The translations under genes were made by a program, and so were the position numbers. A model generated the notes under the pieces. The model ran no database searches and was not told where the DNA came from. It saw nothing but the letters and a program-made list of their open reading frames with translations. Source: Apteryx mantelli (taxonomy: Eukaryota; Chordata; Aves; Apterygiformes; Apterygidae). From it: 64,000 bases of DNA. The stretch is from the NCBI RefSeq assembly GCF_036417845.1, contig NC_090014.1:500253-564252 (forward strand). The letters are read 5' to 3'. This document shows, piece after piece, positions 34,901 through 45,500 of the stretch (position 1 is its first letter; each line of letters opens with the position of its first letter).

Positions 34901-37900
34901 AGAAACATCAACGGCCCCCTTCACTTTGGGCCCTTTCAGGTTCAGGTCAATGTCAGGCATAGAGATCTTGGGAACATTGAAATGCATTTCTGGCATCTTA
35001 AATTTGGGACCTTTCAGTTTTCCTTCAGGACCCTCGCCATCTGCAGTTGGCAACTCAATATCCACCTTCGGACCTGAAACATCCAGGTCTCCTTTTGGCA
35101 GGTTCACGTCCACCTCCGGGCCTTCTCCTTTCAGCCCCGGCATCCCAAACTTGGGCATCTTGAACTTGGGCATTTTTATTTTGCCCTCTGGACCATGAAT
35201 ATCCACGTCGGGTGCCTCAATGTCCACTTTGGGGCCCTGGATGTCCACCTCAGGACCTTTCAGCTCACCCTCAAGCTTAGGGACAGACACGTCCACATCA
35301 CCCTTCAGCTTGGGGCCCTTCAGGTTAAAGTCAACATCGGGCATGGAGATCTTGGGTGCCTTGAAGTGCATGTCAGGCATCTTAAACTTGGGGCCCTTCA
35401 GCTTCCCCTCCGGCCCTTCAATGTCCAGCTCTGGACCCTCGATATCCACCTTCGGACCTGAAACATCCAGGTCTCCTTTTGGCAGGTTCACGTCCACCTC
35501 CGGGCCTTCTCCTTTCAGCCCCGGCATCCCAAACTTGGGCATCTTGAACTTGGGCATCTTGAATTTTCCTTCTGGGCCATGAATATCCACGTCGGGTGCC
35601 TCAATGTCCACTTTGGGGCCCTGGATGTCCACCTCAGGACCTTTCAGCTCACCCTCAAGCTTAGGGACAGACACGTCCACATCACCCTTCAGCTTGGGGC
35701 CCTTCAGGTTAAAGTCAACATCGGGCATGGAGATCTTGGGTGCCTTGAAGTGCATGTCAGGCATCTTAAACTTGGGGCCCTTCAGCTTCCCCTCCGGCCC
35801 TTCAAAGTCCAGCTCTGGACCCTCGATATCCACCTTCGGACCTGAAACATCCAGGTCTCCTTTTGGCAGGTTCACGTCCACCTCCGGGCCTTCTCCTTTC
35901 AGCCCCGGCATCCCAAACTTGGGCATCTTGAACTTGGGCATTTTTATTTTGCCCTCTGGACCATGAATATCCACGTCGGGTGCCTCAATGTCCACTTTGG
36001 GGCCCTGGATGTCCACCTCAGGACCTTTCAGCTCACCCTCAAGCTTAGGGACAGACACGTCCACATCACCCTTCAGCTTGGGGCCCTTCAGGTTAAAGTC
36101 AACATCGGGCATGGAGATCTTGGGTGCCTTGAAGTGCATGTCAGGCATCTTAAACTTGGGGCCCTTCAGCTTCCCCTCCGGCCCTTCAAAGTCCAGCTCT
36201 GGACCCTCGATATCCACCTTCGGACCTGAAACATCCAGGTCTCCTTTTGGCAGGTTCACGTCCACCTCCGGGCCTTCTCCTTTCAGCCCCGGCATCCCAA
36301 ACTTGGGCATCTTGAACTTGGGCATCTTGAATTTTCCTTCTGGGCCATGAATATCCACGTCGGGTGCCTCAATGTCCACTTTGGGGCCCTGGATGTCCAC
36401 CTCAGGACCTTTCAGCTCACCCTCAAGCTTAGGGACAGACACGTCCACATCACCCTTCAGCTTGGGGCCCTTCAGGTTAAAGTCAACATCGGGCATGGAG
36501 ATCTTGGGTGCCTTGAAGTGCATGTCAGGCATCTTGAATTTGGGACCTTTCAGTTTTCCTTCAGGGCACTCCAAATCAATATCAGGTGCCTCAACATCGA
36601 GTTTGGGCCCTTTAATGTCTATTTCTGGCCCTTTCAAATCACCTTCTATCTTAGGAACTGTAATATCCATTTCTCCTTTCATTTTAGGTCCTTTTATGTT
36701 CAAATCTACATCCGGCATGGATATTTTGGGTGTTCTAATGTTCAGCTTAGGCATCCTGAACTTAGGTCCTTTCCATTTGCCTTCTGGTCCTTCAGTGTCT
36801 AGTTCTGCCTCTGGTCCAGAAATATCCATTTCTCCTTTTGGCAGATTTACGTCTATGTCGGCCCCCTCAAACTTTGGCCCAGACACATTAAAATGAGGCA
36901 ACTTTACTTTAGGCATTTTTAGTTTGGCTTCTGAACATTCCAGGTCAACATCCGGGACCTCAACATCTATTTTTGGACCCTTGAGAGTAACACCAGGCTC
37001 TTTCAAGTTACTGTCTATCTTTGGAGCAGAAACATCCATCTCTCCTCTCACCTTATGCCCCTTTAGGTTCAGATCAACATCAGGCATGGATAGTTTAGGT
37101 GCTTTGATATTAAGCTTAGGCATTTTAAATTTGGGGCCTTTTATTTTCCCTTCTGGGCATTCCAAGTCTACATCAGGCACATCAACATCCACTTTGGGAC
37201 CTTCCACATCCACTTTGGGCCCCTTGAGGTCTCCATGGGTCTTCGGACCAGAAATATCTACATCTCCTTTCAGTTTTGGGGCCTTCAAACTGAGATCTAC
37301 ATCTGGCATAGAGATTTTAGGTGTCTGAATATTTAGTTCAGGCATTTTAAATTTGAGACTTTTTACTTTTCCTTCTGGCCCTTCAATGTCCAAGCCTGGC
37401 ACATCAATGTCTACCCTGGGACCAGAAATATCCACCTCACCCTTCGGAAGCGTCGCATCAACGTCAGGACCCTCTCCCTTCAGGCCGGGCACCCCAAACT
37501 TGGGCATTTTCAGCTTAGGCATCTTCAGTTTACCTTCTGGACCATGGATGTCCACGTCTGGTGCTTCAAGGTCAACTTTGGGGCCTTTGATGTCGAGTCC
37601 AGGTGCTTTCAGCTCCCCTTCCAGTTTGGGGCCAGAAACATCTAGGTCTCCTTTCACTCTGGGGCCTTTCAGATTCAAGTCTATGTCGGGCATGGAGATT
37701 TGTGGGGTCTTGACATGCATCTCTGGCATCGTAACTTTGGGGCCTTTGAGTTTCCCTTCAGGGCCTTTGATGTCTAAACTAGCAATGTCAGCATCTACCT
37801 TTGGACCAGAGACTTCTATACCTCCCTTAGGAAGTTTCACTTCCATTTCTGGCCCCTCTCCTTTCAGGCCAGGCACTCCAAACTTGGGCATTTTCAGTTT

Positions 37901-40900
37901 AGGCATCTTCAGTCTACCCTCTGGGCCATGAACGTCCATGTCTGGTGCTTCAAGGTCAACTTTGGGGCCTTTGAGCTTTAATTCGGGACCCTTCAAATCA
38001 GCACCTACCATGGGGATGGAGACATCTACATCACCCCTCACTTTGGGGCCTTTCAAATTTAGATCAACATCTGGCACAGAGACCTTCGGTGCGCCAATGT
38101 GCATCTCAGGCATTTTCAGCTTGGGGCCTTTCAGTTTTCCTTCTGGCCCTTCAATGTCCAAGCCTGGCACATCAATGTCTACCCTGGGACCAGAAATATC
38201 CACCTCACCCTTCGGAAGCGTCGCATCAACGTCAGGACCCTCTCCCTTCAGGCCGGGCACCCCAAACTTGGGCATTTTCAGCTTAGGCATCTTCAGTTTA
38301 CCTTCTGGACCATGGATGTCCACGTCTGGTGCTTCAAGGTCAACTTTGGGGCCTTTGATGTCGAGTCCAGGTGCTTTCAGCTCCCCTTCCAGTTTGGGGC
38401 CAGAAACATCTAGGTCTCCTTTCACTCTGGGGCCTTTCAGATTCAAGTCTATGTCGGGCATGGAGATTTGTGGGGTCTTGACACGCATCTCTGGCATCGT
38501 AACTTTGGGGCCTTTGAGTTTCCCTTCAGGGCCTTTGATGTCTAAACTAGCAATGTCAGCATCTACCTTTGGACCAGAGACTTCTATACCTCCCTTAGGA
38601 AGTTTCACTTCCATTTCTGGCCCCTCTCCTTTCAGGCCAGGCACTCCAAACTTGGGCATTTTCAGTTTAGGCATCTTCAGTCTACCCTCTGGGCCATGAA
38701 CGTCCATGTCTGGTGCTTCAAGGTCAACTTTGGGGCCTTTGAGCTTTAATTCGGGACCCTTCAAATCAGCACCTACCATGGGGATGGAGACATCTACATC
38801 ACCCCTCACTTTGGGGCCTTTCAAATTTAGATCAACATCTGGCACAGAGACCTTCGGTGCGCCAATGTGCATCTCAGGCATTTTCAGCTTGGGGCCTTTC
38901 AGTTTTCCTTCTGGCCTTTCAATGTCCAAGCCTGGCACATCAATGTCTACCCTGGGACCAGAAATATCCACCTCACCCTTCGGAAGCGTCGCATCAACGT
39001 CAGGACCCTCTCCCTTCAGGCCGGGCACCCCAAACTTGGGCATTTTCAGCTTAGGCATCTTCAGTTTACCTTCTGGACCATGGATGTCCACGTCTGGTGC
39101 TTCAAGGTCAACTTTGGGGCCTTTGATGTCAAGTCCAGGTGCTTTCAGCTCCCCTTCCAGTTTGGGGCCAGAAACATCTAGGTCTCCTTTCACTCTGGGG
39201 CCTTTCAGATTCAAGTCTATGTCGGGCATGGAGATTTGTGGGGTCTTGACATGTATCTCTGGCATCGTAACTTTGGGGCCTCTGACACCTATGTCAGGCA
39301 TGTCCATTCCCAGTTTAGGGCCTTTAATATCCAGCTGAGGTCCTTTCAAGTTGCCTCCTATCTTTGGGATAGAAACATCCACCTCTCCCTTCAGCTGAGG
39401 TCCCTTCACATTAATGTCCATATCTGGCATGGATACTTTGGAAGGCATTGAAATACCAGGCCCTTTCAAGTAACCTTCTGGACATTCAAATTCAACATCA
39501 GGAGCCTTAACATCGATCTTTGGACCTTTTGAGTCAGAGCCAAGTCCTTTGATATCCCCCTCCATTCTTGGGGCTGTGACACTCGCATCTCCCTTCAGGT
39601 GAGCACCTTTCAGATTCAGGTTTACATCAGACATAGATATTTTTGGTGTTTCAGTCTTCCTGAATTTGGGAGCTTTCCATTCTCCTTTGATGGCCGCATC
39701 AGGAATGTCAACATGTACCTCAGATGCTGCCGGTCCCATCTCCCCCTTTGGAAGCACCACTTCCCCAGTAGGACCTTCCCCTTGGGAGTCCAATGCAGTA
39801 AATTTTGGAAGTGTCATATGGGGCATTTTTAGTTTTCCCCTGCCACCTTGGATGTCTATGTCAGGAGCTAGGAGCTCTGTGCTGGGTCCTTTGATATCCA
39901 CTCTGGGGACTTCCAGTGCTGGAGAAGGGAGTTTCACAGCACCCTTCAGCCCCATATCCACCTGTGGCTTTGTGACTTTAACCCCTTCCCCTGAAGGAGA
40001 AGAAACTTTGGAGCCCATGATATGGGCAGATGGGGCAGGAATATCCATGTGATGAGTTTGCACCTTTGGCATGGGAATGTCCACACCTCCCTGTGCGGCT
40101 TGAGCATCAATGCCAGAACCCACAGTGGAGAACCCAAATTTGGGCATTTTCATAGCAGGAATCTTTATTTTTCCAACATCAACGTCTGAACTTTCGACCA
40201 TCGGTAAAGAAATGTCTACTCCAGGGGCTTTGACATCTCCCTGAATGCTAGGGCCAGAAATATCAGTTTGTGACCGTTTGCCCCCTGGCAGCTCTCTTTG
40301 AATATCCATGCCAGAAACATGCATTTTACCATCCAGTTTGGGGCCCTTAGCATGGAAATCTGCATCCAGGTTTCCTGTCTGTCCATTTGCATGAGTTCTG
40401 GGAAAGCTCTCCTCAGGGCCATAGAACCCAGTGCCAGAAACATTAAGTCCTGGCACCTCCATTGTAACCAATTTTCCAATTTCCCCACCTGGAACTTGGA
40501 TCTCTGAAAGTTTAGAGTCCATCTGAGTCCTCAGGTGAACACCTGTGACTTGTGTTCCTGAAACAGTTATCTCAGGCTTTCCAACCTGAGCCTTGCCCAT
40601 GTGGACATCCAGCTTCCTGGTTGAAGATTCAATTGTCGGTCCAGTGTATGAAATGCCAGGAGATGCCCCTCTGATGTCCATACTCAAGTCTGTTGCTTGG
40701 GTGCTTTTCCCAGACAAATCTCCTGATGCCATTTTGATCACAGTTTTCCCAGGCTCTGTTTCAACATCGGTCTTTGTGACATGGGTGATTTCCTGTTTTG
40801 GGATCCTGATTTTAAAATCTGGGCTGGTGATGTCGATATCTTTTGCTCCTTCATGCCTACTAACATCGACAGTGTATGCCGTGACCTTTCTGGTGACCGT

Positions 40901-42336
40901 GATGGTCCTGCTCTGCGTTCCACCAGACTCTATTTCTACCGCATCATCCAACTTCAGTCGTGGTTTAATTTTCTTCGTGTAAATCCTCCTGTACTCTTCA
41001 TCATCCCCACTCTGAAAATAGAGAGACATTTATTAGCACCAGGGAGCCATGCCTGCCTTTACCTTTGCTGCATGAGAGGTTCATGCCTGGAAGGAGAGAG
41101 CATGTACATCCTAGCTAGGCGCAACATGTAAGCTTACTCTGGTATCACGGCATGGCGGGGGGGGGGGTGCCAACTGCATTCTCTCCCTTACGAGCTGCTG
41201 CTTGCCCATGGCAGACAAGCTCTAGGGCTAGGACCATGCTCTTCCCTGCTGTCACTAGCAAAGAGCCTTTTTTTTTGGTTGGAGCTACAGGCTAAGGTTA
41301 ACAGAACAGCTAGTGAATTCTGCCCCTCCCCATTTTTGTAGGGGGCTCTGGATCTCTGCAGGTGGCCCATGCCATGCTGCAGTGCTCCTCTATGGCGAGT
41401 AGTTTCCTGGCACCGGGATTCTTGCTGTTGAGTAGTGCAGACCTGACCTCCCAGAGGGAGAGTCTGCAGGAACTCCAGGCTGCTTCCTCCACCTTGTTCC
41501 TTCCCGCTTCCCAGCACTGGGTAACGCTCACCAGAACAACTTCTGGGCTGCTGGCCGCAAACACGTCGTGTGACCATGACTGTCCCGGCAGTGGAGACTT
41601 GTCCCCCTTTCGCTGCAAACGCAGACCCACGGTGTGATGGCCCATGCTGTTGAGCAGCTGCGTGACTTCCCCAGACTGCAAGTTGTCAAAATAGACTGTA
41701 GCACTCACGATCTGATCCCCTGCAAGCGCAAACAGAGGCAAAAGGTGAGCAGGGCCCATGGCCTGGGAACTGCACGTGGCAGAGCACTGAGCAAAACAGG
41801 AGCACTTGTCCGAGAAAGGCTGCTGACTTGGAAGGTGATTACTTTGCAGAGTCTCTCTCCGTGCAACTCAGAGATCGAACGTACAGACCCACCACGAGGG
41901 AAAGTGGCCTGCTGGAAGGGTGGGCGAGAATTACATGGAAAGGGGAGGCAAGGCAGGAAGCAGCCTCGGAGACAAGAGCCCCATCACCACTACAAGTGAA
42001 GCTGGAAGCAAAGATGCCAGAGCAGCAGGGTCATTTCCAGGGAAACATGCAAGGGAAGCGACCAAGGCACCACAAAGAGAGAAAACGGACACAGAGCACC
42101 CAGGCTTCCCAAAAGACCCCTCTCCCTTCCCTGTGACAGCCTCCCCCATCCCCGTGAACTGCCCTGCGGTGCAGGCTCACACCTTCCTTCACAACTCCCA
42201 TTTTGGCAGCGGGGGAGTTCTGCTGCACTTGCTTCACAAAGACTCCATCGTCGGTCTGGTCAATGGTGATCCCGTGGGAGCCACTGCCTTGCCAGTTGGG
42301 GAGCAGGATCTCCCGGGTCTCCTCCTCCTTCTCCAT
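22991..42336 (-). CDS. AHNAK: AHNAK nucleoprotein (desmoyokin), giant scaffold protein
   Basis: AHNAK is a giant scaffold at the plasma membrane and cytoskeleton; known partners include S100A10/annexin A2, actin and calcium channels. Coding exons are 42,183-42,336 (ATG at 42,336, start MEKEEETREILLPNWQGSGS), 41,532-41,719 and 22,991-41,011, phases fitting exactly; stop TAG at 22,993-22,991. The predicted protein is 6,120 residues against about 5,890 in human. Residues about 9-95 form the PDZ-like domain (GVFVKQV, NSPAAKMGVVKEGDQ, YFDNLQSGEVTQLL). The giant exon starts SGDDEEYRRIY, as in human, and holds dozens of repeats with the core KGPKFKMPDMHFKAPKISMP. The C-terminus ends FGTFGG, SYEVTGSDDETGK, SSSSNDSG and KKE like the human protein. 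The ATG is chosen because it lies directly after the acceptor CCTCCAG and matches the human start. Parts of the repeat region are unusually homogeneous. Confidence 0.98.
23637..23696 (-). other. AHNAK: AHNAK S100A10/annexin A2-binding segment
   Basis: The encoded peptide GKVLFPKLRMPKFAFS aligns with the human C-terminal segment GKVTFPKMKIPKFTFS, which is the characterised S100A10-binding site of AHNAK. The hydrophobic and basic positions are kept, so binding to the S100A10-annexin A2 complex is probably conserved. Confidence 0.75.
27115..27466 (-). repeat. AHNAK: AHNAK tract identical to 34,243-34,594
   Basis: These 352 bases are identical, by eye, to 34,243-34,594, exactly 7,128 bp away, while both flanks differ. 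The encoded protein segment contains LECPEAKAKGPKFKMPEMHF in both places. The simplest explanation is recent gene conversion between two repeats of the same exon. Confidence 0.8.
29556..33686 (-). repeat. AHNAK: AHNAK 384-bp (128-residue) repeat block, about 10.8 copies
   Basis: Consecutive 384-bp units are almost identical at the DNA level, including silent positions. They differ mainly by switching between a few fixed variants: GKIKMPK or GKFKMPK; VDFNLKGPKLKGDV or IDLNLKGPKVKGDV; and ELDFEG or ELDIEG. Neighbouring AHNAK repeats outside the block differ far more. The block has therefore expanded or been homogenised recently. Confidence 0.95.
35053..36533 (-). repeat. AHNAK: second AHNAK 384-bp block, about 3.9 copies
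   Basis: These units are the same sequence type as the block at 29.6-33.7 kb and carry the same fixed variants. The 1.4 kb between the two blocks is made of diverged AHNAK repeats. The two blocks have exchanged sequence, or one long block was later interrupted. Confidence 0.95.
37373..39281 (-). repeat. AHNAK: AHNAK 768-bp duplication, about 2.5 copies
   Basis: A 768-bp segment (two 128-residue repeats) recurs at 37,373, 38,141 and 38,909 with almost no differences, the third copy ending near 39,281. Its sequence type (KFGVPGLKGEGPDVDATLPK) differs from the 384-bp blocks, so it was homogenised separately. Confidence 0.95.
41532..42336 (-). other. AHNAK: AHNAK PDZ-domain exons
   Basis: Two exons of 154 and 188 nt, separated by a 463-bp intron, encode the first 114 residues and hold the PDZ-like fold used for dimerisation in the AHNAK/periaxin family. 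Donors are GTGTGA and GTGAGC. The split glycine codon (G|GG) at the junction is as in the human KEG-DQ boundary. Confidence 0.9.
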
Positions 42337-42458
42337 CTGGAGGACGAAAGGCACAGGATAAAACGGAAACATGCCAGAGGAGTTTCAGACATGGGGCACT
42401 GGGAAAGCAAACCTCTTTTCATGGGCAGGAGAATTTAAAGCAGCTCAGTTCCACTGAC

Positions 42459-42552
42459 CTTGCTGGGACTCTGGTCCTGGCCGGAACCGCCCCAGGAATT
42501 CCTCTGCCTTCACTTGTGGACCTTTCAGCAATCGTAGTTTCACCTTCCCAGC
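42459..42552 (-). other. AHNAK: probable AHNAK 5'UTR exon
   Basis: A 94-nt segment lies between the acceptor CTCCGCCAG and the donor CAAG|GTCAGT, 122 bp upstream of the coding exon that begins with the ATG. It has no start codon in frame with AHNAK, so it would be untranslated. AHNAK genes are known to have noncoding 5' exons. The assignment rests on splice consensus alone. Confidence 0.5.
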
Positions 42553-45500
42553 CTGGCGGAGAAATCGGAGAGGTCCGCATGAAACACCTGCTTTTCTTCC
42601 ATTTCTCTTTCCTGTGCCACCTTTGATACACAGGCAGGGAAGCCCTTTAAGGAAGGGCCGGAGCCCAGTAAAAAAAGGCAAAAGCATGCCCAGGCCGCTC
42701 GTGCTGTGGCAATACTGCAAATCCGGCGTTTTCAGTTGCTTAGGTGGCAGGGAAAAGCTGCCTGTTCATGAGAGCTAGACATCACTGCAGCTGACAGCAG
42801 CAACCACAAGGACTTCAGGGCCGGGGGGGGGACACGCTGTCCCCAGCCACAGGCTGCCACAGGTTTGCCTTGGACTGCAACCTTCACTGCGGACAAGTTC
42901 CTCTCCCTGCTAATGAGGCACTCTTAACAATAACGATATACACTTCCGTCATTATATTGAAACTGCAATTAAGTTCAAACTCTGGACAGACAGGAAATAT
43001 AAAAGCAACAGTCACTCAACAAAATCAGTTTTTCTATTTCATTCACATCTCTTTGCCCTCTGAACCACCACTCCACCCCCCGCCAAACCCCCACAGTAAA
43101 CTTCTTTGCCTTCTGAAAACGCCCAAGCTTGCTGTAAGGCAGCCTACATTGCATTTTTGAGCTACGCAGCACAGAGCAGGAGTGCCGACACCCTGGACGG
43201 TGGGATGCACCAACAGTTTTGAACCAGCATCAAAACTTCATGGTTAAACAAAAGGTGTCAGGCTGGGGGGGAAGGTTATGCCTGGCCCCAGCAGAGCAGG
43301 ATGCGTTCACTCCCACCTATAAAGCAAAAGGAAGCAAACAGCAAGAGGACACATCAACAGAGCCGGTCTCCTTTTGTTCTGCTTCTCTCTCGCCTCAGCT
43401 GCCTTTGCAAAGTGCCAGCGCCAGCGGCCGAGGAGATCTGGTAGCACTGCCTGCCTCCTGCCAGCAACACCCACGCAAGCTGCCCCACCTTTCCTCTTCC
43501 CCTTGCAAACAAGGCAAAGAAACTTTTCCATTTCCAGCAAACTTCAGGCGTGCACAAGCAAAAAAAAAAAAAAAAAAAAAAAATCCTTCCTCAGATGCAA
43601 CTGGATAGGTTACAAAGGGCACAGGCGGGACGTGCCAGCTCCTTACAATGCCTGGACTCTGCAGCCGATGCTTTAAACCAGGAGCACAGCACAGGGCAGG
43701 AGGACATCGTCCCAAGCAGGCCACCACTGCCTGCCCCAACCCAACCCTCCCCTTGATCTGTCCCACTGCCCCCGCAGCAAAGCGGCAGAAACCACTAAGC
43801 CCAGTCTCACTTATAAAACGGGGACTTTTGGACCCCATTCTCTACGGCTTTGGGTTCAGCTCAGCTTATCTCAGTCTTGAGTGATTTCCAAAGACCAAAA
43901 AGCAGACACAAGCAGAGGGCTGGCAGAGGGGGTCAGGGATGCAGAGCCTGCAGAGGGACACAGCGGTCGCACCGTTTGCCCCTTGACACTCTGCCGCCTG
44001 GGAGATTAGAGCAGCCGCTCCCTCCTCACTTACAATATCAACCACAAACATGAAGAGCTCAGAAACCACAGTGAGCAGAGACACCTGTAAAACAAAGAGC
44101 TGTGGTGCTAAGTGACCAAACCAGGCTACAGCAAAACCATCCATGCCCAGAACCAAGCACAGAGGGCACGGCTAAAGCATTTTTGTTTTGCACTAAAGGA
44201 AAAGAAAGAGCCCAAACCAAAGAGGGGTTTCCAGAGGTGCAGGACTGCCTGCAGCATCCAAGATGACCTGAGCCCTCAGTACCTCATACGGCTGCAGCTG
44301 AAGCTGGTGGGTGCCCAGCTTGTGCCTGGCTGCAGGTAACCCTCATCATTGCCAGAGGAAAAGCAACAAGTGGGATCAGCTCCACCAGGTCGTGCAGAGC
44401 AACACATCAGGTTCCCTTTGTGTATGGGAACAATGCACGTGTGTTGACACCCGCATGCTCCCTGTCCTGCGGGCAGCAGTGTGCCAACATGCAGCTGTAC
44501 CTGGGAACAGCTGCCAAGCACACAGGCCCCCTCCACAGCCACTGCCGTCCCGCGACCCTGCTCTCCTTCTCCCTTAAACCTCCCTGAAAGCATGACTGGC
44601 CACTCTGCAATTTTCCTTAGATAGCAAAACAAAAACTGCCACAACTCAGAGCTCATCAGCATGCAAACCTTTCTGCAAGAGCCCAGTGGAGCCGCACAGT
44701 GAGACCTCCGCTAGGACCCGAGGCAGCCTGCCACGGAGGCGCAGGCTCCTTGCAGGGCTGCACAGCTATTCACGCATCACCCACAGTATGCCACGTCACC
44801 TCCCTGCAAAACCCCAGGAAACCTCAGAGCAGCCTAGGGGGCATTTACTGCCAGACATCTGCAAGACTGGGTGCAGGTCTGCAGCAAGACTCTCCTCTCT
44901 TCGCCCCCATGCACTTCTCCCCCCTCCCTTTGGAAGGGGAAGGAGGAGGGGGGGAGTCCCACTAATGCCCAAAACACTCTTTTCCAAAGATGGCCCAGGA
45001 CACAGCACAGAAGCACCACAGAGCTCCAGCCATGCTGCTGATCAGCCAAGCCCTGGCCTTTAGGCTGCGACACACCTGGCTTGGAAGAGGAGGACTCTGC
45101 CATTGTTGCACAGAGCACAGGAGCTATCCCCGCCTTGGGTAAGGACTGACCTGGCAAGCCCAGTAACCGTGGGGTGTCACCAGCTGAACTGTTTGGTCAC
45201 TGAATGATCTGGAAAACTTAAATAAAGTGGAGAACAAACTGGTTTGTGACTCAGGTAGCTTGGGAGAGAGTCCTGCGGGCTGGGCGTGGAGGTGACTCAG
45301 AGCTCGCCAGGGCTGCATGTGAACAGAGGGAGAGGCACTCCAGGTGGAGCAGCACCTCTAATCAACACTCAGCTAACTAACCAGCTTGGATTTAACCGCA
45401 AGACAGCAGGAGAAAGCATCCAGCAGAGACAGCCTGCGATCAAACAAGGCAAAGAAAGACGACAGACAGGTAGCTCTTCCTATTCACAGCAGGGCCACTG

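Noticed and set aside
43560-43582. A-run as the tail of a retroposed gene copy
   Set aside because: No recognisable retroposed body or target duplication flanks it.
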